64,000 nt of DNA from Burkholderiaceae bacterium (GTDB lineage: Bacteria > Pseudomonadota > Gammaproteobacteria > Burkholderiales > Burkholderiaceae_C): contig JAIRVR010000031.1 in assembly GCA_031253795.1 (NCBI GenBank), forward strand, positions 62,001 through 126,000, in the 5' to 3' direction. Of this stretch, positions 10,932 through 21,504 are shown piece by piece. Every line of letters begins with the position of its first letter. The stretch's first letter is position 1. The translations under genes and the position numbers were made by a program. The notes below the pieces were generated by a model. The model had not been told where the DNA came from and did no database searches. It was given only the letters and a program-made list of their open reading frames with translations.

Positions 10932-12328
10932 GCGGCGACCTCCCCGGCCCAGTTCCAGCCCGTGGCGACCTGATCCTGGGGCAGCAGGCAGGACAGGGTG
11001 CCCAGACGCGCGCGCAGCGCCGTTCGCACGCCGCCGCCCCCGGCCGGACCACAGGTGTAGAGCGCGTTGACCTCGCGCGCCAGGCGGCGCGCCTGGGCCT
11101 GCGTGGGCCGCAGCCAGGCCGCGCGCAATCGCACGTCCTGCGAGGGGACGGCAGCGGCGGGCTGGGCATCGCGCCAGCGCCCGCCGTCATCGCCCAGTAT
11201 GCTGGCCACGCCGATCCAGTCCAGGCGCAGCCCGCCATCGGCCTCGGCGTCCAGGCGCTCGCGCAGCACGGCGCCGGCCAGCTGGGCACGCTCCAGGGCG
11301 CGCGGGCCGGCATAGGAAATCTCGCCCTCGGCCAGCCAGCCCGAGGCATGGCAGACATTGACCTTGTAGCAGCCGTTGTGCGCATGGCCGCGCACGCCGC
11401 TCAGGCGCACGGCGTCCGGACCCACCTGGCGGACCTCGGCCTCTCCCAGGTCTGCCACCACGTCGGGCGTCAGATAGGCCGCGGGATCGTGCACTTCGTA
11501 GAGCAGTTGCTCCTTGACCGTGCGCTCGCTGACCAGGCCGCCCGTGCCCTCGGGCTTGGTGATGGTGCAGTCGCCCGAGTCCTCGATGATGGCAATCGGG
11601 TAACCCAGCCGCGCCAGGCCCTGCACATCCTTGAAGCCCGGATCGGCGAAATAGCCGCCCGTGACCTGGGCCCCGCATTCGAGCAGATGGCCGGCCATGG
11701 TGGCACGCGCCAGGCGGTCCCAGTCATCCCAGGCCCAGCCGAAATGCGCCATGGCCGGTCCCAGTGTCAACGAGGGATCGGACACCCGGCCCGCAACCAC
11801 GATTTCGGCGCCCGCGGCCAGGGCTTCGGCGATGGCGCGCGCGCCGATATAGGCATTGGCGCTGACCAGGGTGTCATCGGGGAAATCCTGACCCAGGGCC
11901 GCGCGCAGCGCGCCACGGTGGGCAGGCCCGCTGACGTCGTCCCCCTGCACGACGGCGATACGCGGTGCGCGCAGGCCCAGGCGGTTGGCCAGCCCCGCGA
12001 TACAGCGCGCCGCCCCCTCGGGATTGGCGGCACCGAAGTTGCTGACGATGCGTATGCCGTGCTCCAGACAGTCGGCCAGCACGGGCTCCAGCAGCTCCTC
12101 CAGCAGCGGCTCGTAGCCCGCCTCGGGCTGGTCACGGCGCGCAAGCTGGGCCAGGGCCAGGGTGCGCTCGGCCAGGGTTTCAAAGATCAGGCAGGCTGGC
12201 TGGCCGCTGGCCGCCAGCGCCCGCACCACGGGGGCGGCCGCGTCGGTGCGGTCGCCCGAAAAGCCCGCGGCGCAGCCCACCCACAGGGCAGGCTTGGCGG
12301 CAGGAATGGGGGTATCCAGGTTCTCCAT
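10928..12328 (-). CDS. acyclic terpene utilization AtuA-like (DUF1446) protein
   Basis: MENLDTPIPAAKPALWVGCAAGFSGDRTDAAAPVV...VSNFGAANPEGAAR...VVQGDDV. Confidence 0.82.
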   Translation of the reverse strand: MENLDTPIPAAKPALWVGCAAGFSGDRTDAAAPVVRALAASGQPACLIFETLAERTLALAQLARRDQPEAGYEPLLEELLEPVLADCLEHGIRIVSNFGAANPEGAARCIAGLANRLGLRAPRIAVVQGDDVSGPAHRGALRAALGQDFPDDTLVSANAYIGARAIAEALAAGAEIVVAGRVSDPSLTLGPAMAHFGWAWDDWDRLARATMAGHLLECGAQVTGGYFADPGFKDVQGLARLGYPIAIIEDSGDCTITKPEGTGGLVSERTVKEQLLYEVHDPAAYLTPDVVADLGEAEVRQVGPDAVRLSGVRGHAHNGCYKVNVCHASGWLAEGEISYAGPRALERAQLAGAVLRERLDAEADGGLRLDWIGVASILGDDGGRWRDAQPAAAVPSQDVRLRAAWLRPTQAQARRLAREVNALYTCGPAGGGGVRTALRARLGTLSCLLPQDQVATGWNWAGEVAA

Positions 12329-12481
12329 GGCTGCCAATGTAGGCAGGGGCTGGTAATCTGTGAAATCGATTGTTCGGATCGACTTATTTGAATTTTCGAT
12401 AACTCCCCTGGCCGCTCCACGCCCTCTCCTGTACGGAATGGGCCACACCGCCGGCGCAAAACAGTGCCTGGAAACGCCCTG

Positions 12482-13414
12482 ATGAATATTTCGTCCCGCC
12501 AGCTCGATGCCTTCATCGCCCTGGCCCAGCTCAGCAGCTTCACGCTGGCCGCACAGCGCTGCCATCTGTCGCAGCCGGCCTTCAGCGCCTTGATCAAGGG
12601 CCTGGAGGACGGCGTGGGCGTGCGCCTGTTCGACCGCAGCACGCGCCATGTGGCCCTGACCCAGGAAGGCGGCCAGTTCCTCGATGCCGCGCTGCGCATA
12701 CGCAGCGACCTGGGCGATGCCGTGCAGGGCCTGCGCGAGGCCGCAGCCCTGCAGCGCGGACGCATTTCCATCGCCCTGCTGCCGTCGCTGGCCGCGGCCT
12801 GGCTGCCTCCGGTATTGGCCCTGTTCCATGCACGCCATCCAGGCATTCAGCTGCAGGTGTCGGACCTGCTGTCCGAGTCCTGCATCGCCCAGGTCGCGTC
12901 CGGCCAGGCCGACCTGGCTCTGGCCGCCATCCGTGCCGATACCGAGGAGCTGCAGGCCGAGTGGTTCTGCGCAGACCGCCTGCATCTGGTCTGCCGCGCC
13001 GACCATCCGCTGGCGGCCCTGCCAGCGCCGCGCATGGCCCAGCTGCAGTCCTATCCCTTCATCCAGCTGGCGCGCCACAGCAGCGTGCGCCAATACCTCG
13101 AGTCGCAGGCCGCGGCACCCGCACTCAACACCCTGCTGGAAGTGGAGCACCTGGCCACGGTGACGGGCATGGTGCGCGCGGGCCTGGGAATCAGCGTGGT
13201 ACCGGCCCTGGCCCTGTTCCATTTTCTGCAGCCCGACCTGGTCACGCGCCCCCTGGCCGATGCCGACCGCCAGCGCGACCTCTACCTGGTGCGCAGACGC
13301 CACCGCAGCCTGTCGCCGGCCGCCCAGGCCTTCCACACGCTGGCGCTGGAGCACCGGCCCGGCGGCCCGGTGGCCCGGCGATGGCCAGGCCGCACAATAA
13401 GCGCATCGCCATAG
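12482..13414 (+). CDS. LysR family transcriptional regulator
   Basis: MNISSRQLDAFIALAQLSSFTLAAQRCHLSQPAFSALIKGLEDGVGVRLFDRSTR. Confidence 0.95.
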   Translation: MNISSRQLDAFIALAQLSSFTLAAQRCHLSQPAFSALIKGLEDGVGVRLFDRSTRHVALTQEGGQFLDAALRIRSDLGDAVQGLREAAALQRGRISIALLPSLAAAWLPPVLALFHARHPGIQLQVSDLLSESCIAQVASGQADLALAAIRADTEELQAEWFCADRLHLVCRADHPLAALPAPRMAQLQSYPFIQLARHSSVRQYLESQAAAPALNTLLEVEHLATVTGMVRAGLGISVVPALALFHFLQPDLVTRPLADADRQRDLYLVRRRHRSLSPAAQAFHTLALEHRPGGPVARRWPGRTISASP

Positions 13415-13433
13415 GCATAAGAAGGCCTCCAAC

Positions 13434-14399
13434 GTGGGTGAATTCGACCTGATCCGCCGCTTCTTCCAGCGCCCCGTGCGCCACGCCGTCCTGGGCGTGG
13501 GCGACGACTGCGCCCTGCTGGCGCCCGCGCCCGGCATGCAGCTGGCCATCTCCAGCGACATGCTGGTCGAGGGTCGGCATTTCTTCGCTGACGTGGATGC
13601 ACGTCTGCTGGGGCACAAGGCACTGGCCGTGAACCTTTCCGACCTCGCCGCCTGCGGCGCGCGGCCCCTGGGCTTTACGCTGGCCCTGTCCCTGCCCCGC
13701 GCCGACGCCGCGTGGACCGAAGCCTTTGCCGGCGGCCTGCTGGCCCTGGCCGATGCCCACGGCTGCGAACTCATAGGCGGCGACACCACCCAGGGACCGC
13801 TGAACATCTGCATTACCGTCTTCGGCGAAGTGCCTCCGGGCCAGGCCCTGCTGCGCAGCGGTGCCCGCGCAGGCGATGACATCTGGGTCAGCGGCAGCCT
13901 GGGCGATGCGCGCCTGGCACTGCAGGCCCTGCTGGGTCAGACGCCGCTGGCACCCCCGGCGCTGGCCGCCGCGCGCCAGCGCCTGGAGGCGCCCACGCCA
14001 CGCGTGGCCCTGGGCCAGGCGCTGCGCGGCATCGCAAGCAGCGCGCTGGACCTCAGCGACGGCCTGCTGGGCGACCTGGGCCATATCCTGGCGCAATCGC
14101 AGGTGGGTGCCTGCGTGGACACCCGCCTCACCACGCCGCTTCTGGAGGCCGGCCGCAACGTCCGCCTGCCCGTCGACCTGGTGCACCAGTGCACGCTGGC
14201 CGGTGGTGATGACTACGAGCTGTGTTTCACGGCACCGGCCGGACGGCGCGAAGCCGTGGCAGCAGCCGGCCAGGCCAGTGCCGTGCGCGTCACCCGCATC
14301 GGCCGCATCGAGGCCGAACCCGGCCTGCGCCTGATCGGCCCCGACGGACAGCCGCTGTCACCACGATGGGCCTCGTTCGACCATTTCGCCGCGACCTGA
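13434..14399 (+). CDS. thiL: thiamine-monophosphate kinase
   Basis: MGEFDLIRRFFQR...GVGDDCALLAPAPGMQLAISSDMLVEGRHF...LDLSDGLLGDL. Confidence 0.95.
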   Translation: MGEFDLIRRFFQRPVRHAVLGVGDDCALLAPAPGMQLAISSDMLVEGRHFFADVDARLLGHKALAVNLSDLAACGARPLGFTLALSLPRADAAWTEAFAGGLLALADAHGCELIGGDTTQGPLNICITVFGEVPPGQALLRSGARAGDDIWVSGSLGDARLALQALLGQTPLAPPALAAARQRLEAPTPRVALGQALRGIASSALDLSDGLLGDLGHILAQSQVGACVDTRLTTPLLEAGRNVRLPVDLVHQCTLAGGDDYELCFTAPAGRREAVAAAGQASAVRVTRIGRIEAEPGLRLIGPDGQPLSPRWASFDHFAAT

Positions 14400-14412
14400 A
14401 CCCACGCTAGGA

Positions 14413-16053
14413 ATGCCCATGCTCCCCCGCTTTTTCCTGACCCTGCTGGCCACGGCCTGCGCAAGCCTGGCCGCCACGGCAGCCCAGGCCCAGGAGGCCG
14501 CTGCGCGCGCGCCTTCGGCAGCGCCCATTTCGCGTGTCACCCTGTATCCCGGCGTCGCCTCGGTCGAGCGCACCGCCCGCGTTGCCGCGGGAACACGCCA
14601 GCTGGTCTTCGAATGCCTGCCCGCCGGCCTCGACCCGCAAAGCCTGCAGGTCAGCGCCGATGCCGGCGTGCGCCTGGGCGACTACAAGGTCCAGCTGCAG
14701 CCGCGCGAACTGGCCTCCAAGGCCTGCGCCAGCCCGCTGGAACAGCAGATCCGGTCGCTGGAGGACCAGTTGGCCGCCCTGGAGGCCGACGAGGCCGCGG
14801 CCAGGCTTGTGGGCGACTACCTGCAGGGCCTGGCCAGGCCTGGCGGCGATGAGGCCCGGGCCACGGCCCTGCCCTCGGCCGGCCAGTTGGGCGCCGCCAC
14901 CGAGGCCTTGCGCGCCACCAGCCGAGGCAACACCTTGCGTGCCCACCAATTGCTGCGGCAAAAGCAGGCCCTGCAGGAGCAGCTCAAGCCACTGCAGCTC
15001 GAGCGCGACCGCACGGGCACGGGCAATGCCCAGGTGATGAAGGTCAGCGTGCAACTGGCCAGCGCCGGCGATGCCGCCGTGCAGCTGACCTACCAGGTGC
15101 GCGGCCCGGGCTGGCAGCCCAGCTACCGTGCCCATCTCGATGCCGGCAAGGGCGTGGTGCGCCTGGAGCGCCTGGCCCTCGTGGCCCAGAACAGCGGCGA
15201 GGACTGGAGCCAGGTGCAGTTGCTGCTGTCCACGGGCCAGCCCGCACGCAGCACCCAGGGCCGGCTGCCCAGGCCCTGGACGCTGGACGTGGAGCGCCCC
15301 CGCCCCGCCATGATGCCCCCGCCCGCTCCCGCACCGGCCCCCGCCGCCATGGTGGAGCGTGCCCAGAAATCCCTGGCCGCCGACGCCGCGGCCGAGCTGC
15401 CGGCGCTGGACGTATCCAGCATCCAGACCGCCTATGCCACCCAGTTCTCCGTACCCTACCGGATCAGCGTGCCCTCCAGCAGCGAGCGCGTGACCCTGGC
15501 CCTGGGAACCCAGGACCTGCCGGCCAGCGTGCTCACGCGCACGGCGCCTGGCGTGGAAGAAGCCGCCTACCTGGTGGCCCAGGTGGCCGCACCCGCCGGC
15601 GTCTGGCCCGCAGGACCGGTGGCCCTGTACCGGGATGGCGCGTTCGCGGGCCAGGGCCGGCTGGACTTCGGCAATGCCGCAGCCCTGGCCCAGGGCCTGT
15701 CCTTCGGCCGTGACGACAGGGTACTGGTGCGCAGGCTGCCGGCGGACTCGGCCACGGGCAGCAGCGGCCTGCTCGGCAGCAGCGCCGAGCGCCAGGTCGT
15801 CCACCGCTATCAGGTGGACAACCGCCACGACCGAGCCATCGAGCTGCAGGTGCTGGAAGCGGCCCCGGTGTCGCGCAACGACCAGATACGCGTGCAGTCG
15901 CAGTACAGTCCGCAGCCGGCCACCACACGCTGGAATGACAGCCCGGGCATGGTCGCCTGGCAGCAGCCCCTGGCCGCGGGCGCAAGCGCCAGCTTCGAGG
16001 CAAGACACCAGATCCGCCATCCGCAGGACCTGGCGGTGGACGAGAGACAGTGA
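14413..16053 (+). CDS. DUF4139 / mucoidy-inhibitor-like secreted protein
   Basis: Signal peptide; VTLYPGVASVERTARVAAGTRQLVFECLPAGLDPQSLQV...RGPGWQPSYRAHLD. Confidence 0.75.
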   Translation: MPMLPRFFLTLLATACASLAATAAQAQEAAARAPSAAPISRVTLYPGVASVERTARVAAGTRQLVFECLPAGLDPQSLQVSADAGVRLGDYKVQLQPRELASKACASPLEQQIRSLEDQLAALEADEAAARLVGDYLQGLARPGGDEARATALPSAGQLGAATEALRATSRGNTLRAHQLLRQKQALQEQLKPLQLERDRTGTGNAQVMKVSVQLASAGDAAVQLTYQVRGPGWQPSYRAHLDAGKGVVRLERLALVAQNSGEDWSQVQLLLSTGQPARSTQGRLPRPWTLDVERPRPAMMPPPAPAPAPAAMVERAQKSLAADAAAELPALDVSSIQTAYATQFSVPYRISVPSSSERVTLALGTQDLPASVLTRTAPGVEEAAYLVAQVAAPAGVWPAGPVALYRDGAFAGQGRLDFGNAAALAQGLSFGRDDRVLVRRLPADSATGSSGLLGSSAERQVVHRYQVDNRHDRAIELQVLEAAPVSRNDQIRVQSQYSPQPATTRWNDSPGMVAWQQPLAAGASASFEARHQIRHPQDLAVDERQ

Positions 16054-16084
16054 AGCCGGCCAAGGCGGCGCTTATCATCCCGGC

Positions 16085-16669
16085 ATGAGTGACGCGCCGC
16101 TGCGGCCGGAGCATTCCGGCATCCCTGCATCCCCTTCCCATCCCCCTGCGGCACCCCCACCGGCCGGCATGGCCCGGCCTACGCTGGATTTCATGATGGC
16201 CCACCCGGCCCACTTCATCGCCATGGGCCTGGGCTCGGGCCTGGGGCGCATCGCGCCGGGCACCGTGGGCACGCTGTGGGCCTGGCTGTCCTACCTGCTG
16301 CTGCAGCACTGGTTCAGGCCGGCCCAGATCGGCCTGCTGATCGCGGCCAGCATCCCGCTGGGCTGGTGGGCCTGCACCGTCACGGCGCGCCACATGCGCG
16401 TGTCCGACCCGGGCAACCTGGTCTGGGACGAGATCGTCGCCTTCTGGCTGGTGCTGTGGCTGGTCATGCCCACGGGCTTCTGGGGACAGGCCGTGGCCTT
16501 CGCCCTGTTCCGCTTTTTCGACGCAGTCAAGCCCCAGCCCGTGAAATGGGCCGACCGCCGGTTCAAGGGCTTTGGCTGGCGTGGCGGCTGGGGCATCATG
16601 TTCGATGACCTGGTCGCGGCTTTCTGCACCCTGCTGGTCATTGCCCTGTGGCGCCATGCCGTGGGCTGA
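16085..16669 (+). CDS. pgpA: phosphatidylglycerophosphatase A
   Basis: HFIAMGLGSGLGRIAPGTVGTLWAW...VWDEIVAFWLVL...RFFDAVKPQPVKWADRR. Confidence 0.93.
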   Translation: MSDAPLRPEHSGIPASPSHPPAAPPPAGMARPTLDFMMAHPAHFIAMGLGSGLGRIAPGTVGTLWAWLSYLLLQHWFRPAQIGLLIAASIPLGWWACTVTARHMRVSDPGNLVWDEIVAFWLVLWLVMPTGFWGQAVAFALFRFFDAVKPQPVKWADRRFKGFGWRGGWGIMFDDLVAAFCTLLVIALWRHAVG

Positions 16670-16679
16670 GGAAAGGCAC

Positions 16680-17168
16680 ATGCACACCACCGATGGACCC
16701 GTGGCCACGCTGGCCGGCCTGCTGCGCACGCACGGCGCCATGCTGGCCACGGCCGAAAGCTGTACGGGCGGCATGATCGCCGCGGCCTGCACGGACCTCG
16801 CGGGGTCCAGCGAATGGTTCGAGCGCGGCTTCGTCAGCTATTCCAATGAGGCCAAGCATGACCTGCTGGGCGTGCCCATGGCCCTGATCGCGGACCATGG
16901 CGCCGTCAGCGAGCCCGTGGCGCACGCCATGGCCGAGGGGGCGGTCGCCCGTTCGCGCGCGCAGTGCGCCGTGGCCGTGACGGGCGTGGCCGGGCCGGGC
17001 GGCGGCACTGCGGCCAAGCCCGTGGGCACGGTCTGGTTCGGCTGGCATGTGGGTGGCGTCACACACACCGAGTGCATGCGCTTTGACGGCGACCGCGCCG
17101 CCGTGCGCCAGGCCACGGTGGAGCATGCGCTGCAGCGCCTGGTGGCGCTGCTCAGCGAAGGGCCTTGA
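16680..17168 (+). CDS. CinA C-terminal/PncC-type nicotinamide-nucleotide amidohydrolase
   Basis: ATAESCTGGMIAAACTDLAGSSEWFERGFVSYSNEAKHDLLGV...AVTGVAGPGGGT. Confidence 0.93.
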   Translation: MHTTDGPVATLAGLLRTHGAMLATAESCTGGMIAAACTDLAGSSEWFERGFVSYSNEAKHDLLGVPMALIADHGAVSEPVAHAMAEGAVARSRAQCAVAVTGVAGPGGGTAAKPVGTVWFGWHVGGVTHTECMRFDGDRAAVRQATVEHALQRLVALLSEGP

Positions 17169-17466
17169 GCAATCTGTGCGCGATGTCCTGCAGCGGCGCC
17201 GGCAGGGAGCGGTAGCTTTCGAGCAGGCGCTGCTCGTCCACGGGCAGGGGGGCGCCATCGTCCTCCAGCCCGGCCACGAGCTCCAGCGCCGTGGTCTGCA
17301 GGGCCAGGGCCACACGGGCCAGGGTATCGTTCTTGAGCGTGCGGATGGCGCCCGACTCGATCTGCGACACGGCCGAGGCCGTGATGCCTGCGGCATCGGC
17401 CAGCCGGCCCTGGGTCATCCCCAGCTCGGCGCGGCGGGCGCGTATGCGTTCACCAATGTGTTTCAT
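17152..17466 (-). CDS. XRE family HTH regulator
   Basis: MKHIGERIRARRAELGMTQGRLADAAGITASAVSQIESGAIRTLKNDTLARVA. Confidence 0.88.
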   Translation of the reverse strand: MKHIGERIRARRAELGMTQGRLADAAGITASAVSQIESGAIRTLKNDTLARVALALQTTALELVAGLEDDGAPLPVDEQRLLESYRSLPAPLQDIAHRLLKALR

Positions 17467-17500
17467 GGCCGGCACAAAGAGACCACCGTGAACGGGCCGC

Positions 17501-18325
<825 letters not shown>

Positions 18326-18477
18326 GGCGGAAATCTCTCGGGAAAACGGGGGAAGGAACCGGCCACGGCCAGCCCCTGGATGAATGGCCCGCAGTGTATC
18401 CGCGCCGCCAAGCCCGTAGCTCCCGCTCGGGACATGTCCCCGAAAGCCCTCCCCCTCGCATCGACCACACCGTCGAA

Positions 18478-18597
18478 ACTGGCGCCTTCCAAGACCAGGG
18501 GCACCGAGCAAGAGCCGCCTCGCGGCGAAGGTGCCGTCCCCCTCCCCCGCGAAGCGGGCAGAGAGGGGGAAGCCGCGCAGCGGCTCAGGGGGTTCAA
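18478..18597. repeat. hairpin-rich intergenic repeat, resembles dispersed Comamonadaceae palindromic units
   Basis: Successive hairpins: CCGC-ctc-GCGG, CCCCCTCcCCCGC-gaa-GCGGG...GAGGGGG, AGCCGC-gca-GCGGCT. Confidence 0.6.
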
Positions 18598-19736
18598 AGA
18601 GTCCTAGCGATGATCTCCTTCATGATCTCGTCGCTCCCCCCGTAGATGCGTCCGATGCGTGCATCGGTCCATGCACGGCCGACCTGGTATTCGGCCATGT
18701 AGCCGTAGCCGCCGTGCAGCTGCAGAAACTCGTCGAGCAGACGGTTTTGCAGCGCCGTGGCATTGAGCTTGACCATGGCGGCGCGGTCCGGCGTGAGCGC
18801 GCGGCGCAGGTGCAGGGCAATGCAGTCGTCCACGAAGATGCGCAGCATGGTGGCCCGTGCCTTGGCCTCGGCGAGCTTGAAGCGCGTGTTCTGGAAATCG
18901 AACACGGGCTGGCCGAAGGCCTTGCGCTCGCGCGTGTAGGCAATGGTCTTGTGCAGGAAGGCCTCCAGTGAGGCGGCCGCGCGCACGGCCACCACCAGGC
19001 GCTCCTGGGCCAGCTCGTGCATCAGGTACCTGAAACCCGCGTTCTCCTCGCCCAGCAGGTGGTCGGCGGGCACGCGCACGTTGTCGAAGAACAGCTCCGA
19101 GGTGTCCTGGGCCATGAGGCCGATCTTCTCCAGCCTGCGCCCCTTGGAAAAGCCCGGCGTGCCGTCCTCGACCACGATCAGCGACACACCCTTGGCGCCC
19201 ATCTCGGGCGCAGTCTTGGCCACGACGATGACCAGTTCGGAATTGATCCCGTTGGTGATGAAGGTCTTCTGGCCGTTGAGCACGTAGTGGTCGCCCTCGC
19301 GTCGCGCCGTGGTGCGCACGGATTTCAGGTCGCTGCCCGCGCCGGGCTCGGTCATGGCGATGGCGCCGATCATCTCGCCCGCGGCCATGCGCGGCAGCCA
19401 GCGATCCTTCTGCGCCTTGCTGCCGTAGGCATGGATGTAGGGTGCGACGATGTCCGAATGCAGTGGAAAGCCCAGGCCGCTGGCCCCGGTGCGTGCGATC
19501 TCCTCCAGCAGCACGGCCGCATGGCCGAAATCGCCCCCGCCGCCATAGGGTTCGGGCAGCATGGGGTTGAGCAGGCCTTCGCGCCCTGCCTTGCGCCAGA
19601 CTTCCTTCGGGACGATGCCCTGGCGCTCCCATTCGGCATGGTGGGGAACGATCTCGCGCTCGAAGAAACGGCGGGCCTGCTCGCGGAACTGTTCATGGTC
19701 TTCGCGGTAGACGGTGCGCTCGGTCAGGTCTTGCAT
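18594..19736 (-). CDS. acyl-CoA dehydrogenase
   Basis: [29 protein letters not shown]...[19 protein letters not shown]...[41 protein letters not shown]. Confidence 0.95.
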   Translation of the reverse strand: MQDLTERTVYREDHEQFREQARRFFEREIVPHHAEWERQGIVPKEVWRKAGREGLLNPMLPEPYGGGGDFGHAAVLLEEIARTGASGLGFPLHSDIVAPYIHAYGSKAQKDRWLPRMAAGEMIGAIAMTEPGAGSDLKSVRTTARREGDHYVLNGQKTFITNGINSELVIVVAKTAPEMGAKGVSLIVVEDGTPGFSKGRRLEKIGLMAQDTSELFFDNVRVPADHLLGEENAGFRYLMHELAQERLVVAVRAAASLEAFLHKTIAYTRERKAFGQPVFDFQNTRFKLAEAKARATMLRIFVDDCIALHLRRALTPDRAAMVKLNATALQNRLLDEFLQLHGGYGYMAEYQVGRAWTDARIGRIYGGSDEIMKEIIARTL

Positions 19737-19776
19737 GGGCGGTTTCCCGTAGAAGTCAGTGAAGAAAGCGTGGGGC

Positions 19777-21345
19777 TCAGCGCAGGGAAAAGCCGGCCAG
19801 GGGTTGATCGCGCAAGCGGTCCTTGAGCACGCGCCGCAGCAGCTTGCCCGTGGGCAGGCGTGGCAGTTCGTCCACGAACTGCAGGCGCTGCGGGCGCTTG
19901 AGACGCGACAGCCCGGCGCCGGCCTCGGCGACGATGGCGCGCGCGGTCTCGGCACTGGGCGAATGGCCCTGGCGCAGCACGACCACGGCCATGGGCTGTT
20001 CGCCGAAATCGGGCTCGGGCACGCCGACCACGGCGACCTCGCGTACGGCGGGGTGGGTGGCCAGCGCGTTCTCTATTTCCTGGGGGTAGAGGTTGACGCC
20101 GCCCGACAGGATGAGGTCGGCACGCCGGTCGCTGAGAAACAGGTAGCCTTCCTCGTCCACATGGCCCAGGTCGCCGTAGGTGGCCCAGCCGCGCTCGTCG
20201 ATGGCCTCGCGTGTCTTGGCGGGGTCGTTGAGGTAGGCGAAGGGCGCCACGCCGGAGAAGAAGACGCGGCCGATCTCGCCCGGCAGCAGTTCCCGCCCGT
20301 CCTCGCCCACGATGTGCAGCCGCCCATGGCTGGCACGGCCCACCGAACCGGGGCGCTGTCGCCATTCGGCGGAGTTGATCAAGGTGATGCCGCAACCCTC
20401 CGAGCCCGCGTAGTACTCCAGCAGGATGTCGCCCCACCAGTCCAGCAGCGCCTGCTTGACGGCCACCGGGCAGGGCGCGGCCGCATGGATGGCGCAGCGG
20501 TGGCTGGACAGGTCGTAGCCGTGCCGCACCTCCTCGGGCAGCTGCAGCAGGCGGCCCAGCATGGTCGGCACCCACTGGCTGTGCGTGATGCGGTAGCGCT
20601 CGATCAGCGCCAGCGACTGCTGGGCATCGAAGCGCGCGGTGATCACCACCGAGCCACCGCCATCCAGCGTGCGCACGCAGTAGCGCAGCGGCGCCGCGTG
20701 GTACAGCGGCGCGGGCGACAGGTAGACCGTGTCGGCATCAAAACCCATGTTGCGCTGCCAGGACAGGAATTCGGGGTCGGGCTGCTCGCGGTAGACAGGC
20801 GCGGGCAAGGCCTTCCTGATGCCCTTGGGCCGGCCCGTGGTGCCCGAGGAGTACAGCAGGTCGCGCCCCAGCGGGCGGCTGGACAGGTCTATGGGCTCGG
20901 GGTTCTGCGCACGCCATGCGGACAGCGCTTCGGCCAGCGAGGCCAGGCCTGCGGCCGGATCGGCGGCATCCACCGGATCCACCGAATGGCGGCGCTGCAC
21001 CGGCGCGTCCTGCAGTTGCGCCGCCGTGGCGGCCGAGGCGAAAACCTGGCTCGCACCGCTGTCACCCAGGATGTAGGCCACCTCGGGCGCCGTCAGGTGG
21101 GTGCTGATCACCACCACGTACAGGCCCGCCAGGCGCGCGGCCAGCACCAGCTCCAGGATTTCCACGCGGTTTTCCATCAGCACGGCCACGGTGTCGCCGG
21201 CGGCCAGCCCCTGGCCGGCCATCCACTGCGCGATCTCGCGCGAGCGCCGCGCCAGCGCACCGGCCGTGTGCTGCTCGCCGCTGTCGCCCATGGTCAATGC
21301 GATGCGGTCGGGCCGGGCATCGGCCCAGCGATGGAAGTCATGCAC
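19777..21345 (-). CDS. AMP-binding acyl-CoA synthetase
   Basis: DLLYSSGTTGRPKGIRKAL...EYYAGSEGCGIT...YLFLSDRRADLILSGGVNLYPQEIENAL...RLPTGKLLRRVLKD. Confidence 0.94.
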   Translation of the reverse strand: MHDFHRWADARPDRIALTMGDSGEQHTAGALARRSREIAQWMAGQGLAAGDTVAVLMENRVEILELVLAARLAGLYVVVISTHLTAPEVAYILGDSGASQVFASAATAAQLQDAPVQRRHSVDPVDAADPAAGLASLAEALSAWRAQNPEPIDLSSRPLGRDLLYSSGTTGRPKGIRKALPAPVYREQPDPEFLSWQRNMGFDADTVYLSPAPLYHAAPLRYCVRTLDGGGSVVITARFDAQQSLALIERYRITHSQWVPTMLGRLLQLPEEVRHGYDLSSHRCAIHAAAPCPVAVKQALLDWWGDILLEYYAGSEGCGITLINSAEWRQRPGSVGRASHGRLHIVGEDGRELLPGEIGRVFFSGVAPFAYLNDPAKTREAIDERGWATYGDLGHVDEEGYLFLSDRRADLILSGGVNLYPQEIENALATHPAVREVAVVGVPEPDFGEQPMAVVVLRQGHSPSAETARAIVAEAGAGLSRLKRPQRLQFVDELPRLPTGKLLRRVLKDRLRDQPLAGFSLR

Positions 21346-21504
21346 ACATGTCTCCTATTTTTTTGAATCCAATGTCTCGAATTTCATTTATCCATGCCCA
21401 GTATTTTTCTTTCTTCACGATTTTTCATCCGGGAAAACGCTTTGATCAATCAATTTTTTGAGATTTATCATTCATTTCATGAACCACCAGTCTCATAAAT
21501 CAAC

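Noticed and set aside
10928-13882. 984-aa ORF upstream extension of the AtuA-like gene
   Set aside because: The region beyond 12328 is antisense to a clear LysR gene and has no family character; start placed at MENLDTPIP.
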